A stretch of 64,000 nucleotides of DNA from Xenorhabdus nematophila ATCC 19061 (GCF_000252955.1 NC_014228.1:2953232-3017231); one strand, 5' to 3'; positions 49,248 through 60,810 are shown, numbered from the stretch's first letter. Translations and numbers: made by a program. Notes: generated by a model from the sequence alone, not told the origin.

Positions 49248-51242
49248 TTATTTCAGCAGAGATGTCGCTTTGGCAACCACGTTTTCAACGGTAAAACCAA
49301 ACTCTTTGAACAAAGCATCAGCAGGGGCGGATTCACCGAAGGAATTCATACCAACGATAGCGCCGTTAATGCCTACGTATTTGAACCAGTAATCAGCAAT
49401 ACCTGCTTCCACAGCAACACGGGCAGATACTGCCGCTGGCAGTACCGTTTCACGATATGCTGCATCCTGCTTGTCAAAAGCATCGGTCGATGGCATGGAA
49501 ACTACGCGCACCTGCCGACCTTCCGTGCTCAGTTGTGCAGCCGCTTTCACTGCCAGTTCAACTTCAGAGCCAGTCGCAATCAGGATCAACTCAGGCTGAC
49601 CAGCGCAATCTTTCAGGATATAAGCCCCTTTCTCGATGTTCGCCAATTGCTCAGCATTACGTGCCTGCTGTGCCAGATTCTGACGGGAGAAGATCAGTGA
49701 AGTCGGGCCATCTTTACGCTCAATTGCATATTTCCACGCCACCGCAGCTTCAACCTGATCACATGGACGCCATGTGCTCATATTCGGCGTTACACGCAGA
49801 CTGGCGATTTGCTCAACTGGCTGATGAGTCGGGCCATCTTCACCCAGACCGATAGAATCGTGGGTATATACAAAGATGCTGCGGATTTTCATCAGCGCCG
49901 CCATGCGGACTGCATTACGGGCATACTCCACGAACATCAGGAATGTCGCACCATAAGGCACAAAACCACCATGCAGGGCGATACCGTTCATGATGGCAGA
50001 CATACCGAATTCACGTACACCGTAATGAATGTAGTTGCCGTCCTGAACTTCGTTCAATGGCTTGGAACCAGACCACATGGTCAGGTTACTTGGTGCCAGG
50101 TCAGCGGAACCCCCCATAAATTCAGGCAAGACTTTACCGAATGCTTCCAGCGCATTTTGTGATGCTTTACGGCTGGCGATGGAAGCTGGGTTTTGTTGCA
50201 GATTCTCAATGAATGCTTTGGACTCTGCGTCCCAATTCTCTGGCAGTTCGCCGCGGGTACGACGGGTAAATTCTGCCGCCAGTTCCGGGTGCGCGTTGGC
50301 ATAAGCCGCAAATTTTTCATTCCACGCGCTTTCTTTAGTTTTGCCCGCTTCTGTTGCGTTCCAGCCGGCATAAATATCCTGAGGAACGTCAAATGCAGGA
50401 TGTTCCCAGCCCAGCGCCTTGCGGGTTGCTTCGATTTCTGCATCACCCAGCGGAGCACCGTGGCACTCTTCTTTACCTGCCTTGTTTGGTGAACCAAAAC
50501 CGATGATGGTTTTGCACATCAGCAGGGATGGCTTGCCGGTCTCTTGACGAGCGGCTTCAATGGCTGCCGCAATAGCGTCAGAATCATGGCCATCTACGCC
50601 ACGGATAACATGCCAGCCGTATGCTTCGAAACGCGCTGCGGTGTCATCAGTGAACCAACCTTCGACTTCACCATCAATAGAGATGCCGTTGTCATCATAG
50701 AAAGCAATCAGTTTGCCCAGTTTCAGCGTACCCGCCAAAGAACATACTTCATGGGAGATACCTTCCATCATGCAGCCGTCACCCATGAAGACATAAGTGT
50801 GGTGATCGACAATATCATGACCCGGACGGTTGAACTGCGCTGCCAAAGTACGTTCTGCAATCGCAAAACCTACCGCGTTGGCGATCCCCTGTCCCAGTGG
50901 GCCGGTGGTGGTTTCTACGCCCGCAGTATAGCCATATTCTGGATGACCCGGGGTTTTGGAATGCAGCTGACGGAAATTTTTCAGATCGTCAATGGAAACA
51001 TCATAACCCGTCAGGTGCAGCAAACTGTAAATCAGCATGGAACCGTGGCCGTTGGATAATACGAAGCGGTCACGATCAGCCCAATTAGGGTTAGTAGGAT
51101 TATGGTTCAAATAGTCACGCCACAGCACTTCGGCAATGTCAGCCATTCCCATCGGTGCGCCAGGATGCCCTGATTTTGCTTTCTGCACAGCATCCATGCT
51201 CAAGAAGCGGATAGCATTAGCAAGGGTTTTATGAGTGGTCAT
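49248..51242 (-). CDS. tktA: Transketolase
   Basis: 664 aa. ThDP motif [20 protein letters not shown] ... [11 protein letters not shown]-terminal [11 protein letters not shown] and the C-terminal transketolase domain ([20 protein letters not shown]). Transfers two-carbon units in the pentose phosphate pathway. Upstream of epd, as in E. coli, which favours tktA over tktB. Confidence 0.97.
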   Translation of the reverse strand: MTTHKTLANAIRFLSMDAVQKAKSGHPGAPMGMADIAEVLWRDYLNHNPTNPNWADRDRFVLSNGHGSMLIYSLLHLTGYDVSIDDLKNFRQLHSKTPGHPEYGYTAGVETTTGPLGQGIANAVGFAIAERTLAAQFNRPGHDIVDHHTYVFMGDGCMMEGISHEVCSLAGTLKLGKLIAFYDDNGISIDGEVEGWFTDDTAARFEAYGWHVIRGVDGHDSDAIAAAIEAARQETGKPSLLMCKTIIGFGSPNKAGKEECHGAPLGDAEIEATRKALGWEHPAFDVPQDIYAGWNATEAGKTKESAWNEKFAAYANAHPELAAEFTRRTRGELPENWDAESKAFIENLQQNPASIASRKASQNALEAFGKVLPEFMGGSADLAPSNLTMWSGSKPLNEVQDGNYIHYGVREFGMSAIMNGIALHGGFVPYGATFLMFVEYARNAVRMAALMKIRSIFVYTHDSIGLGEDGPTHQPVEQIASLRVTPNMSTWRPCDQVEAAVAWKYAIERKDGPTSLIFSRQNLAQQARNAEQLANIEKGAYILKDCAGQPELILIATGSEVELAVKAAAQLSTEGRQVRVVSMPSTDAFDKQDAAYRETVLPAAVSARVAVEAGIADYWFKYVGINGAIVGMNSFGESAPADALFKEFGFTVENVVAKATSLLK

Positions 51243-51410
51243 TCTTTACTCCAAGTCGGATAAAAGCGTTAGTGAAATAAGAACTGATTTTCGCAGCGCA
51301 GCATACAAACCGCAATCATTAATGCCAGATAACAGAAACTATATTAATTCCCGTTTTGCATTAATTCTTTGATTTACTTCGCTGCTTGGCCAAATATTCA
51401 GGCTGATATA

Positions 51411-51658
51411 CACAACCGCAGGCGCATCTCATACCAGCCCTGCTCCCGTATCGCGCGGTTTTTGCTGAACGTCGTGGTGACTTTGTGAAGGGCGTCTTTG
51501 CGAATGTTGGCAATGTCAGCGTGCAGACGCTGGGTTTTTCGCTTCTGCTTCCGCCAGTTGCGGCTGAATGGAAAGAAAGCAACGGCGCATCTGATCATGT
51601 CCACATGCAAATTGAATACCTACCAACAATGAAACGGGTGCTCCGTTGGAAGTCGTAA
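51411..51658 (+). pseudogene. C-terminal coding remnant of unknown origin
   Basis: An open frame of about 82 codons with no start, ending at TAA 51656-51658. Readable parts are PALLPYRAVFAERRGDFVKG, VFANVGNVSVQTLGFSLLLP and HVHMQIEYLPTMKRVLRWKS. Codon use looks genuine and there is an adjacent terminator-like hairpin, so it is probably the end of a lost gene, perhaps phage-derived. Family not recognised. Confidence 0.4.
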
Positions 51659-51695
51659 AGCAATACATTCAGCATCAGCGTGGCTGATGGTTTTT

Positions 51696-51745
51696 CGGGC
51701 TTTTTAAGCCCGTCCAAATTCCCCTCCCGCCTTGTGTCGGCGGGA
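51696..51745 (+). repeat. Two hairpins upstream of a mini-ORF
   Basis: CGGGCTT (51696-51702) / AAGCCCG (51706-51712), then TCCCGCC (51725-51731) / GGCGGGA (51739-51745). The first could terminate the remnant at 51411-51658; the second lies just ahead of a strong ribosome site. Confidence 0.6.
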
Positions 51746-51764
51746 ATACCCTTTGGAGGTTAAG

Positions 51765-51821
51765 ATGGGGGGCATGGTCATTATTGGTGGTTGTTACCTT
51801 CACGATTGTCGTTCACTTTAA
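51765..51821 (+). CDS. Possible 18-codon mini-ORF
   Basis: The ATG follows a textbook GGAGG (7-base gap) and a hairpin. The frame as written gives GGMVIIGGCYLHDCRSL. If the G6 run at the start lost one G, the frame would read GAWSLLVVVTFTIVVHFKHI..., a short hydrophobic peptide with basic tail like type I toxins. Either a leader, a broken small toxin or chance. Confidence 0.25.
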   Translation: MGGMVIIGGCYLHDCRSL

Positions 51822-51891
51822 ACATATCAAAGCAAATGTGGCAATTTCCCGTTAATTTAGCCCTAATGTCTGTATATTTTCTCGTTCTGTA

Positions 51892-51921
51892 AAAACCCGC
51901 TGCTTTTTCTAACAACGGGTT
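51892..51921 (-). terminator. Terminator of the nqr-apbE-nqrM transcript
   Basis: On the minus strand AACCCGTTG (from 51921) pairs with CAGCGGGTT with one mismatch and runs into TTTAC, 56 bases after the nqrM stop. Confidence 0.7.
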
Positions 51922-51976
51922 ATACTCAAATACTATTTCTTAGCTGATGACTCATTTTTTAATAAGAGATTCGTTA

Positions 51977-52201
51977 TTACAGAATGCGATTTTTCTCCAG
52001 CCGGGCAAGACGAGCGGCTTCCCTTGCCTCACGTTTTTTACGGGCATCACAGGGTTCAGGACAATCACACACTTTTTCTACACCGATGCTTCCCAGACCA
52101 CCACAGCTTCCTTGAATGCTCTTACGTTTAAAGATATAGCCCAGTGACATTCCTGCAAAAGCCAGCAAGAAAAAGATAAAAGTGGCGATAAAGACTTCCA
52201 T
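51977..52201 (-). CDS. nqrM: Na+-NQR maturation protein NqrM
   Basis: 74 aa, one N-terminal membrane helix (VFIATFIFFLLAFAGMSLGY) and a Cys cluster (GSCGG, CDCPEPCD) typical of the DUF539/NqrM family, which is needed to deliver or fit iron into NQR. Charged coiled C-terminus. 14 bases after apbE, completing the NQR gene set. Confidence 0.93.
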   Translation of the reverse strand: MEVFIATFIFFLLAFAGMSLGYIFKRKSIQGSCGGLGSIGVEKVCDCPEPCDARKKREAREAARLARLEKNRIL

Positions 52202-52215
52202 AACTTTCCCCTATC

Positions 52216-53244
52216 TCATTTTTTCTGTAAGTATGACGTAAAAGCAGTACTGTAACGTTCTTCAAAACCATCTTTGGTTTTCACAATCATAAAAACGGGA
52301 ATATTCAGCTTCTCAGCCAATTCCATTCCTTTTTCTGGTCCTAATACATCCAAGCCCGTCGAGAAGCCATCGGCGCTCATACATGTCGGGGCAATCACGG
52401 TAATTGAAACCAGATTATGTGTGATTGGTCTGCCCGTTTTAGGATTAATGGTGTGAGAGTAACGCACGCCATTCTGTTCAAAATAATTCCGGTAGTCACC
52501 TGATGTTGCAACCGACATATTGCCCGGCTCAATAATTTCCTGAGCGCTCTGTGCCATGCCCGCATCGGATGGTTTTTCAATCGCTATCCGCCACGGATTT
52601 CCTTTACCATTGTTACCTGATGTACGAACTTCGCCACCAATATCAACCATATAGTTTTTGATGTTCTGTGATTCCAGATACTCGGCTACAGCATCAACGC
52701 CATAACCCTTGGCAATAGAAGAGAGATCGACGTAAAGTTCAGGAATAGCTTTAATCAGATTATTGCCTTCAACAGACAAATGTTCGATCCCCGTCCACGC
52801 CCGGCGGGTCACTAACTCTTCATCTGTCGGTGCTTTGGTTATTCGCCCTTCCGGTCCGAATCCCCACAAATTCACCAATGGGCCTACAGTGACATCCAGC
52901 GCCCATTCAGTCAGTTTATTGATGCGGATAGCTTCCTTAACGACTTTTGCCGTAGCGGCAGACACAGGAAAAGGTTTATTGACTGCCCGGCTTTGATTAA
53001 AACGACTCAATTCAGAATTTGGCCGGTAAGTAGACATTTGATCGTTCACTTCTTCCAGCAACCGATCAATCTCTTTTTGCAGATTTTCCGGGGCAGGGAC
53101 AGATGAGTCAGCAACATATTTAACGGCGTAATAAGTCCCCATCGTCTGTCCATTCAGGTTTTGCTGTTCAGGGCTGCCACACGCTGCCAGCAGCACAACT
53201 GCAAACAACAATGTCCCCCAGTTGATCATTTTTTTACTCAACAT
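52216..53244 (-). CDS. apbE: FAD:protein FMN transferase lipoprotein
   Basis: 342 aa. Lipobox LLAACGS near residue 22 puts it on the periplasmic face. ApbE features: NGQTMGTYYAVKYV, VGPLVNLWGFGPEG, DLSSIAKGYGVDAVAEYLES and VDIGGEVRTSGNNG with Mg/FAD residues. It attaches FMN to Thr of NqrB and NqrC, whose SGAT acceptor motifs are encoded upstream in the same operon. Confidence 0.95.
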   Translation of the reverse strand: MLSKKMINWGTLLFAVVLLAACGSPEQQNLNGQTMGTYYAVKYVADSSVPAPENLQKEIDRLLEEVNDQMSTYRPNSELSRFNQSRAVNKPFPVSAATAKVVKEAIRINKLTEWALDVTVGPLVNLWGFGPEGRITKAPTDEELVTRRAWTGIEHLSVEGNNLIKAIPELYVDLSSIAKGYGVDAVAEYLESQNIKNYMVDIGGEVRTSGNNGKGNPWRIAIEKPSDAGMAQSAQEIIEPGNMSVATSGDYRNYFEQNGVRYSHTINPKTGRPITHNLVSITVIAPTCMSADGFSTGLDVLGPEKGMELAEKLNIPVFMIVKTKDGFEERYSTAFTSYLQKK

Positions 53245-53266
53245 AACTTACTCTTTCTGAATTGTC

Positions 53267-53289
53267 AGCGCCCACAAAATGTGGGCGCT
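53267..53289 (-). promoter_or_regulatory. Perfect hairpin between nqrF and apbE
   Basis: AGCGCCCACA (53267-53276) pairs with TGTGGGCGCT (53280-53289), 3-base loop, no U-tract on the minus strand. It probably protects the upstream nqr mRNA or lowers apbE-nqrM expression. Confidence 0.65.
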
Positions 53290-53316
53290 TGTCGTTAAAT
53301 CAATGTATGACAACCA

Positions 53317-54543
53317 TCAGCCGCCGAAATCATCCAGCATGATGTTTTCATCTTCTACACCGAGGTCTTTCAACATCTTGATTACCGCAGCGTTCATGAC
53401 CGGAGGCCCACACATGTAAAATTCACAATCTTCTGGTGCCGGATGATCTTTCAGGTAGTTCTCATACAAGACATTATGAATAAAGCCGGTATAACCATCC
53501 CAATTATCTTCCGGCAGAGCATCAGACAGTGCTACGTGCCATGTGAAGTTCTCATTTTCCGCCGCCAACTGGTCAAAATCTTCGGTATAGAACATTTCAC
53601 GCTTAGAACGCGCGCCATACCAAAAGGTAATCTTACGCTTGGAATTCAAGCGATTGAGTTGATCAAAGATGTGAGAACGCATGGGTGCCATACCTGCACC
53701 ACCACCGATGAAGATCATTTCTGCATCAGTGTCTTTCGCAAAGAACTCACCGAATGGGCCAGAAATCGTCACCTTATCACCGGCTTTCAGTGACCAGATG
53801 TAAGAGGACATGATACCCGGTGTCACATCTGGGTTTCTTGGCGGTGGCGTCGCAATACGCACGTTCAGCATGATAATGCCATGCTCTTCCGGATAGTTCG
53901 CCATTGAATAGGCGCGAACTGTCGGTTCTTTGACTTCAGAGACATAACGGAACAGATTGAATTTATCCCAATCCTCACGGTATTCCCCTGGTACGTCATA
54001 GTCAGCATAACGGGCAACGTGTGGCGGACACTCAATCTGAATATAACCACCGGCACGAAATGGCACGACTTCTCCCTCAGGCACTTTCAGCTTCAATTCC
54101 TTAATGAAAGTCGCTTTGTTATCGTTGGAGATAACTTCACATTCCCATTTCTTGACACCAAAAATTTCCTCTGGCAATTCGATTTTCAGATCTTGTTTAA
54201 CATTGACCTGACAGGCCAAACGGCAGCCTTCTTTCGCCTCACGTTTATTGATGTGGGAAAGTTCAGTTGGCAGGATATCACCACCGCCTTCCTTGATTTT
54301 CACACGGCACTGACCACAAGAGCCACCGCCACCACATGCAGAGGAAACGAAAATTCCCTGACTGGAAAGCATATTCAATAATTTGTCACCGGCGGGAGCA
54401 GAGAAACTCTTGTCCTCATCGCCATTGACTTCAACTTTAATATCCCCGGTGTTCACTAACTTAGATTTTGCGAACAAAATCAATGCCGTCAGTACCAACA
54501 CTATCAGGGTAAACATTACTACGCCTAGAATAATTATATCCAT
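53317..54543 (-). CDS. nqrF: NQR subunit F, NADH dehydrogenase module
   Basis: 408 aa. N-terminal membrane helix, 2Fe-2S ferredoxin domain with Cys70, Cys76, Cys79 and Cys111 ([18 protein letters not shown]), FAD site [13 protein letters not shown] and NADH site [19 protein letters not shown]. Entry point of electrons from NADH. Confidence 0.98.
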   Translation of the reverse strand: MDIIILGVVMFTLIVLVLTALILFAKSKLVNTGDIKVEVNGDEDKSFSAPAGDKLLNMLSSQGIFVSSACGGGGSCGQCRVKIKEGGGDILPTELSHINKREAKEGCRLACQVNVKQDLKIELPEEIFGVKKWECEVISNDNKATFIKELKLKVPEGEVVPFRAGGYIQIECPPHVARYADYDVPGEYREDWDKFNLFRYVSEVKEPTVRAYSMANYPEEHGIIMLNVRIATPPPRNPDVTPGIMSSYIWSLKAGDKVTISGPFGEFFAKDTDAEMIFIGGGAGMAPMRSHIFDQLNRLNSKRKITFWYGARSKREMFYTEDFDQLAAENENFTWHVALSDALPEDNWDGYTGFIHNVLYENYLKDHPAPEDCEFYMCGPPVMNAAVIKMLKDLGVEDENIMLDDFGG

Positions 54544-54558
54544 GAATTCTTCTCGCCT

Positions 54559-55155
54559 TTAGAGCTGCACACCGGAGAAGGACATAAAGCCCAATGCCAT
54601 CAAACCGGTGGTGACAAAGGTAATTCCCAACCCTTTCAGACCTGCCGGAACATCCGCATATTTCAGTTTTTCACGGATAGCAGCCATCAGAACAATCGCC
54701 AGCATCCAGCCCATGCCTGAACCGAAACCGTATACGATGGATTCACTGAAGTTATAGTCACGCTGCGCCATGAAAGAAACGCCACCGAAGATTGCACAGT
54801 TCACTGTAATCAACGGCAGGAAAATCCCTAATGCGTTGTAAAGTGCCGGAACATAACGGTCTAAGATCATTTCCAGGATCTGTACCAGTGCAGCAATGAC
54901 ACCAATAAAGGTAATGAAGTTCAGGAAGCTCAAGTCCACCCCGTCCATCAAGGCCCCATCACGGAGTACCAGATTGTAGACAAGGTTATTGGCAGGAACG
55001 GAAATTCCCAATACAACGGTTACAGCAACACCCAGACCAAACGCGGTTTTAACGTTCTTTGATACCGCCAGAAACGTACACATACCAAGAAAGAAAGATA
55101 GTGCCATATTCTCGATAAAGACGGCGCGGACAAACAAACTAATATAATGTTCCAT
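54559..55155 (-). CDS. nqrE: NQR subunit E
   Basis: 198 aa, six-helix membrane subunit homologous to NqrD with inverted topology; conserved Cys in [12 protein letters not shown] and in VNCAIFGG, which hold an iron centre together with NqrD. 8 bases after nqrD and 15 before nqrF. Confidence 0.98.
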   Translation of the reverse strand: MEHYISLFVRAVFIENMALSFFLGMCTFLAVSKNVKTAFGLGVAVTVVLGISVPANNLVYNLVLRDGALMDGVDLSFLNFITFIGVIAALVQILEMILDRYVPALYNALGIFLPLITVNCAIFGGVSFMAQRDYNFSESIVYGFGSGMGWMLAIVLMAAIREKLKYADVPAGLKGLGITFVTTGLMALGFMSFSGVQL

Positions 55156-55163
55156 TTTGTTTG

Positions 55164-55793
55164 TTACTCCTTCTCAACCTGCGCAGGTTTCAGCGTCCGC
55201 AGACCCCAAATCAGCATACCAATAATGAAGAATGCACTCGGTGCCAGCAGGAACAGACCATTTGGCTGATACCAGCCGCCATTTTTAACAGATTCCAGTA
55301 CGGTAATGCCGAACAACTTGCCTGAACCAAACAGTTCACGCAGGAAACCAACCAGAACCAGAATAACGCCGTAGCCTAAGCCGTTGCCGATGCCATCCAT
55401 GAAACTTTCAACAGGAGGTGACTTCATGGCATAGGCTTCAGCACGTCCCATTACGATACAGTTCGTAATGATAAGGCCCACAAACACCGATAGCTGTTTA
55501 GAAATTTCGTAGGCATAGGCCTGCAAAATCTGGTCTACCACGATAACCAGCGATGCAATGATCGCCATCTGTACAATGATTCGTACACTACCGGGAATGT
55601 AGTTACGAATCAATGAAATGAAAAAGTTAGAAAATGCAGTAACCAAGGTTACAGCGATGGTCATAACCAATGCAGTTTCCAGTTTGGTCGTTACAGCCAA
55701 TGCTGAACACACGCCCAGAACCTGCAATGCAATCGGGTTATTATCAAATAACGGCCCAAGAAGGACGCGTTTTATCTCTTTACTATCAGCCAT
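55164..55793 (-). CDS. nqrD: NQR subunit D
   Basis: 209 aa membrane subunit with [10 protein letters not shown] and [14 protein letters not shown], the two Cys segments that pair with those of NqrE. It overlaps nqrC by 8 bases, indicating translational coupling. Confidence 0.98.
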   Translation of the reverse strand: MADSKEIKRVLLGPLFDNNPIALQVLGVCSALAVTTKLETALVMTIAVTLVTAFSNFFISLIRNYIPGSVRIIVQMAIIASLVIVVDQILQAYAYEISKQLSVFVGLIITNCIVMGRAEAYAMKSPPVESFMDGIGNGLGYGVILVLVGFLRELFGSGKLFGITVLESVKNGGWYQPNGLFLLAPSAFFIIGMLIWGLRTLKPAQVEKE

Positions 55794-56580
55794 CTTTCAA
55801 GGCTCCCTCACGTACTTTTTTCAGGAACGGGCCAAAACCGTTATCACCCAGCCAGAAATCAAACATATGCTGAACACCGTTAGAAGTCAGGGTCGCACCG
55901 GACAGGCCATCCACACCATAAGGGTTATCACCTGCTCCGCCACGAACGATTTTCAGTGCCGGAATACCTTGCGGGTTATAGAGTTTTTTTCCTACCCACT
56001 GTTTGCGCCATTGTGGGTTATCCACTTCACCACCCAAACCCGGAGTTTCACCATGAGAGTAGTAAGTAATGCCGCGGGATGTGACACCATCGACATCAAT
56101 GGAAATGAAGGCATACATCACTGACCACAGACCTGAACCGTATATTGGCAAAACCAGTTCCGTCGTTTTGCCATGCTCGTCTTTAACCAGATAAATTTCT
56201 GCCATATTGGCACGGCGGCGAATTTTAGCCAGATCCTGCTCTGGTGATAAAGCCACGCTGGTGTCATCACTGCGCAGAGCATTTTTCAAATCAAAATCAC
56301 CCTTGCCTTTTTCCAGCGTTGCTGTTTTTAAATCAAGCAGTTCAGGTTGGATGCGATTGTCATAAATGGCTTTGATTTCCGTACCTGTCATGCCGGGTTT
56401 TAGCAAACCTGCCACATCCAGAATATTGCGTTGCTTATCCAGCAGTTTCTGCTCCTGCTGCTGCGCTTTCAAACCTACGGCTGATCCTGCAACCACAATC
56501 GAACAGACAAGACACAGCACAAAAACAACGATAAACGTTCTGCCGATGCTGTCATTATTTTTTGGTTTATCATTAGCCAC
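55786..56580 (-). CDS. nqrC: NQR subunit C, periplasmic FMN carrier
   Basis: 264 aa, N-terminal membrane helix (about 14-36), then a periplasmic domain. Thr230 in [12 protein letters not shown] is the covalent FMN site filled by ApbE. Overlaps nqrB by 8 bases and nqrD by 8. Confidence 0.98.
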   Translation of the reverse strand: MANDKPKNNDSIGRTFIVVFVLCLVCSIVVAGSAVGLKAQQQEQKLLDKQRNILDVAGLLKPGMTGTEIKAIYDNRIQPELLDLKTATLEKGKGDFDLKNALRSDDTSVALSPEQDLAKIRRRANMAEIYLVKDEHGKTTELVLPIYGSGLWSVMYAFISIDVDGVTSRGITYYSHGETPGLGGEVDNPQWRKQWVGKKLYNPQGIPALKIVRGGAGDNPYGVDGLSGATLTSNGVQHMFDFWLGDNGFGPFLKKVREGALKDG

Positions 56581-57811
56581 GGGCTTTTCTCCGCTTAATA
56601 TTGGCCTGTACGACCAGATAATCGAACAGTGGCGCGAACAGATTAGCGAACAGAATCGCCAACATCATCCCTTCTGGGTATGCTGGGTTTATCACTCTGA
56701 TCAGGACACACATCACACCAATCAGAATACCGTATGCCCATTTCCCTTTATCGGTAAATGCCGCGGATACTGGATCAGTCGCCATAAAGATCATGCCGAA
56801 TGCAAAGCCGCCCAGAACCATATGCCAGTACCATTCCATAGCAAACATTGGGTTAGTGCTGGAGCCAATCGCATTAAACAGGTAAGACGTTGCAATCATA
56901 CCGAGCATCACACCGGCAACAATGCGCCATGAAGCGATACGGGCAAACAGAATGATGGCACCACCGATGAAAATCATCAGCGTAGATACTTCACCGATTG
57001 AACCGGGAATGTTACCAATAAAAGCATCCATCCATGTGACTGGCTGCCCTGTAATGGTATTTACCAGACCGTGACTTCCTGCGGTTGCCCATTGGGACAA
57101 AGGCGTTGCACCAGAGAAACCGTCAGCCGCCGTCCACACCAAGTCACCTGAGATCTGGGCCGGATAAGCAAAGAACAGGAAAGCGCGGCCAGCCAGTGCC
57201 GGGTTCAGGAAGTTACGGCCAGTACCACCGAAGATTTCCTTCGCAACCACAACACCAAAAGTAATCCCTATAGCTGCCTGCCATAATGGCAGGGTGGGCG
57301 GTACAATCAACGCAAACAGGATGGAACTGACAAAGAAGCCTTCGTTGATTTCATGTTTGCGGATAATGGCAAACAAAACTTCCCAGAAACCCCCAACGAC
57401 AAAAACGACTGCATAGATTGGCAGGAAGTAAGTCGCTCCCAGCAACATTTTACTGCCCCATCCGGCATCTGGTGTCAATGATGCACCAAGAAACTGAGCC
57501 AGCACATAATGCCAGTCAGAAGCCAGAACCTGCTGTAACGCATCGCTGCTGTATAAATGAGTCAGTGCCGGGATGGCCTGATTACCCACGTTATACATGC
57601 CCCAGAACATTGCCGGAAAAACAGACATCCATACCAGGATCATCATACGTTTAAGATCGATGGCATCACGGACGTGGGCACGTCCTTTTGTCACGATACC
57701 CGGCGTGTAGAAAACGGTGCTCACTGCCTCATAGAGAGGATAATATTTTTCCAGTTTGCCACCGGCCTCAAAGTGGTGTTCTACTTTTTCAAATAAATTT
57801 TTCAGGCCCAT
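56573..57811 (-). CDS. nqrB: NQR subunit B, Na+-translocating membrane core
   Basis: 412 aa with about ten helices. Thr236 in [10 protein letters not shown] is the covalent FMN site at the position known from Vibrio cholerae. Carries riboflavin, the ubiquinone site and the Na+ path in the characterised enzyme. 3 bases after nqrA. Confidence 0.98.
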   Translation of the reverse strand: MGLKNLFEKVEHHFEAGGKLEKYYPLYEAVSTVFYTPGIVTKGRAHVRDAIDLKRMMILVWMSVFPAMFWGMYNVGNQAIPALTHLYSSDALQQVLASDWHYVLAQFLGASLTPDAGWGSKMLLGATYFLPIYAVVFVVGGFWEVLFAIIRKHEINEGFFVSSILFALIVPPTLPLWQAAIGITFGVVVAKEIFGGTGRNFLNPALAGRAFLFFAYPAQISGDLVWTAADGFSGATPLSQWATAGSHGLVNTITGQPVTWMDAFIGNIPGSIGEVSTLMIFIGGAIILFARIASWRIVAGVMLGMIATSYLFNAIGSSTNPMFAMEWYWHMVLGGFAFGMIFMATDPVSAAFTDKGKWAYGILIGVMCVLIRVINPAYPEGMMLAILFANLFAPLFDYLVVQANIKRRKARG

Positions 57812-57814
57812 GAA

Positions 57815-59158
57815 TTACCCTTCCAGCTCAATCTTAGTCAGCACGTCACGCAACACCGGACCGTACTCATATTTGCCGGGGCAAACATAGGTACACAATG
57901 CCAAATCTTCCTCATCCAGCTCCAGACAACCCAATGCCTGAGAACCATCTGTATCGCCTGCAAGCAAATCACGCAACAGGTGGGTCGCCATAATATCCAG
58001 TGGCATCACACGCTCATAATTGCCAATTGGCACCATGGAACGCTCACCACCATTTGTTGTGGTTGAGAAAGCGAAACGTTTCTTTTTCAGGAAGTGACCA
58101 ATGGTGGTGCGGGTAATGGAGAATTTATTAACCCCAGGAGCAATCCAACCGAACAACTCTTTTTCACGACCTTCAGCAAGCACTGAAACCAGAGTATGGA
58201 AGCGACCAAGATAATGTCGAACATCATCTGATTTTGTACCACAAAGCACAGAACCAGAAATAATGCGGTTTTCACCCTCTTTCAACTGATCTTGCGTTAA
58301 TTCCTGCAAATCAGCGCCCAATCGGGTACGTACCAAACGCGGTGTTTTAACCTGAGGCCCTGCCAGAGATACCACGCGATCAGAGTAAAGTTCACCTGTA
58401 GTAAACAGTTTACCGATAGCAATGACATCCTGATAGCCTAAGTGCCATACTGTTTTTTGGGCATTAACAGGTTCAATGAAATGGATATGAGTGCCAACCA
58501 GCCCTGCCGGATGTGGCCCGACAAATTGGTTATAAGTAATTTGAGCGTTGTTTCCTGCGCTTGGGATATTTCCAGCACCGTGGCAGACGTGGACTTTTCC
58601 CTCTGTCAGTTTTGACAGAATATTCAGGCCATCAACAAAAGCCTCTTCCTGAGTTGCAATAACGACTAATGGGTCAGCAGCCAGTGGCTGAGTATCCATT
58701 GCCGTGACAAAGATTGCCTTTGGTGTGGAACCGGGTGCAGGAGTACGGCTGAAAGGACGTGTACGCAGTGCTGTCCACAATCCTGATTCAAGCAGGTTTT
58801 TTTCTACCTGTTCACGCGTCAGACCAGCAAGTTCTGGGCGATCATAACGATCAAACACCACTTTCTCATCGCCACTCAATTCAATCACAACAGATTGCAG
58901 GACACGGCGTTCACCACGCCCAATGGTGACGACTTTCCCACTTGCAGGACTCGTGAAAAAAACCCCTGGATTCTTCTTATCTTCAAAAAGAATTTGCCCT
59001 TTTTTGACATGCTCACCTTCCTTCACCAGCATAGAAGGACGCATTCCAACATATTCTTCACCTAGCAAGGCAACATGGCGAATTGTCGGACTGTCTTCTA
59101 TCACTTGGGCAGGCGCTCCTGCTATCGGGAGGTTGAGTCCTTTTTTAATTTTAATCAT
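57815..59158 (-). CDS. nqrA: NQR subunit A
   Basis: 447 aa soluble subunit on the cytoplasmic side of the complex, linked to quinone binding. Family start [20 protein letters not shown] and the C-terminal [20 protein letters not shown] are clear. First gene of the operon; its promoter should lie in 59159-59400. Confidence 0.98.
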   Translation of the reverse strand: MIKIKKGLNLPIAGAPAQVIEDSPTIRHVALLGEEYVGMRPSMLVKEGEHVKKGQILFEDKKNPGVFFTSPASGKVVTIGRGERRVLQSVVIELSGDEKVVFDRYDRPELAGLTREQVEKNLLESGLWTALRTRPFSRTPAPGSTPKAIFVTAMDTQPLAADPLVVIATQEEAFVDGLNILSKLTEGKVHVCHGAGNIPSAGNNAQITYNQFVGPHPAGLVGTHIHFIEPVNAQKTVWHLGYQDVIAIGKLFTTGELYSDRVVSLAGPQVKTPRLVRTRLGADLQELTQDQLKEGENRIISGSVLCGTKSDDVRHYLGRFHTLVSVLAEGREKELFGWIAPGVNKFSITRTTIGHFLKKKRFAFSTTTNGGERSMVPIGNYERVMPLDIMATHLLRDLLAGDTDGSQALGCLELDEEDLALCTYVCPGKYEYGPVLRDVLTKIELEG

Positions 59159-59558
59159 AAGATTTGCACAAGTTTATCAGTTAAATCATATGCTACAGAT
59201 TACCTGCGATATCCCCTTGGGTATTTCTTTAGGTAATGCGTAGCGACTTCAGTAATTAAAAATACCTTGAGCTATATATGTCTCAGGTTATTCACGCCGA
59301 TAATCGTTACAATTTTCTCTTAATTTTCGCCAGCGGCAATTCTAACATTTCCCCTCGCTGACTGTCTGACTAATCGAGTGACTTAGTTCAAGCAAATAAG
59401 AATAATTTCCCTGCTAAATTGTTAACTATTCGAGAAAGACGAATATAATCTTCATTTTTCTCTACAGCAGAGTGGTTTTCAATCAAAAGATAACTTCACA
59501 GAGGCAGAATATCACTGTTATCTTTTACTCAAACTTCGTCAGAAATTGGCAGTTCTAA
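59159..59558. other. nqrA upstream region and eroded yafK 5' end
   Basis: 400 bases. The nqr promoter is expected near the left side. The right side is where the first half of yafK would be in related genomes, but I can no longer read it. No other gene seen. Confidence 0.5.
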
Positions 59559-59984
59559 GACCCGATATTTTGTCAGTTTATTATCCTTGATTACTCTGGC
59601 GGACTTGGCCCTAAGATATTGACAGGTGATTTAAAAAGCCCCGAAGGGTTTTATCACGTTAGCCTTAAACAGTTAAAGCCGAATAGCCACTATTATCGTG
59701 CCATTAATCTAGGCTTTCCCAATGAATTTGATAAATCCAAAGGGTATTCCGGTAATAACTTAATGATTCATGGAGAATGTAAATCCATCGGCTGTTACGC
59801 CATGACGAATCGATATATGGACGAAATATATCAATATGCGGAAAGTGCATTTTATCATGGGCAACTTGCAATCAAGATCAATATTTATCCCTTCCGAATG
59901 ACGCCACAAAATATGAGGCGATATAAAAACAATGACAATTTCCTGTTTTGGAAACAATTACAGCACGCCTATGAGTATTATTAG
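59559..59984 (+). pseudogene. yafK: Decayed yafK (dpaA) L,D-transpeptidase-family gene
   Basis: About 141 codons with no proper start. The readable part runs ILDYSGGLGPK, TGDLKSPEGFYHVSLKQLKP, NLMIHGECKSIGCYAMTNRY (catalytic His and Cys of the YkuD fold: HGxxxSxGC) and IYPFRMTPQNMRRYKNND. It aligns with E. coli YafK/DpaA, which removes Braun's lipoprotein from peptidoglycan, but lacks about 80-90 N-terminal residues including the signal peptide and ends early. Position next to yafJ-gmhA-fadE is the ancestral one. Confidence 0.85.
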
Positions 59985-59995
59985 GAATAGTTGCA

Positions 59996-60763
59996 TTAAA
60001 TGACTCGCTCACCAAGATGAAATAACGCATAGCTGCCTGGTTCAATACGATGCCAAGTTTCATTCCCGGTTAAAGGTTGAGTGGCTATGACTGAGACGAC
60101 ATCCCCCGGTTGAGTATGTTGCTGAAAATCAATTTCAACATCCTGATCAAGTAATTTGGCCCTGCCAAAAGGAGCCCGGCGAGTGATCCAATGCAAATGA
60201 GTTGAACAATAAGCCATGACAAACTGCCCGTCTGACAACAGCATATTGAAAACCCCTTTTTTCCTCAGTTCGTCAGCCAGAGAAGCAATAAATCTAAATA
60301 CGGCTGACCAGTTGGAAGGGCGTTTGGGATATTTCAGCGACAATTGATGTAATATCCAGCAAAATGCCCGTTCGCTGTCAGTCTCACCGACAGGGCGGTA
60401 ATTGCCGGTTTTCAGGCTACGATATCCCTTCAATTGCCCATTATGGGCATAAGTCCAATACTTTCCCCATAGTTCACGAGTAAATGGATGAGTATTAACC
60501 AGAGAAACATTACCCCGGTTTGCCTGACGGATGTGCGCCACAATCACTTCTGATTTGATCGGATAGCCCTGCACAAATTGAGCCACCGGAGAGTAACAAC
60601 TGGATTGGTGGTCTTTAAAGGTTCTGTATCCCAACCCTTCATAGAAGGTAACACCCCAACCGTCCTTATGGGGGCCGGTATACCCACCACGCTGAATAAG
60701 CCCACTCAGACTAAAAACGATATCTGTTGGCACATTGGCATTCATACCAAGTAATTCACACAT
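59996..60763 (-). CDS. yafJ: Class II glutamine amidotransferase YafJ
   Basis: 255 aa. Catalytic Cys2 (MCELLGMNANVPTDIVFSLS) of the Ntn-hydrolase fold; GPHKDGWGVTFYEG, HIRQANRGNVSLVNTHPF and WTYAHNGQL follow the family. No synthase domain, so the amide acceptor is unknown. Downstream of gmhA (47-base gap), probably co-transcribed. Confidence 0.95.
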   Translation of the reverse strand: MCELLGMNANVPTDIVFSLSGLIQRGGYTGPHKDGWGVTFYEGLGYRTFKDHQSSCYSPVAQFVQGYPIKSEVIVAHIRQANRGNVSLVNTHPFTRELWGKYWTYAHNGQLKGYRSLKTGNYRPVGETDSERAFCWILHQLSLKYPKRPSNWSAVFRFIASLADELRKKGVFNMLLSDGQFVMAYCSTHLHWITRRAPFGRAKLLDQDVEIDFQQHTQPGDVVSVIATQPLTGNETWHRIEPGSYALFHLGERVI

Positions 60764-60810
60764 TACCTACCCCTAACGCCTACTTCTAACCTAATCCTAA
60801 CAAACTGCAA

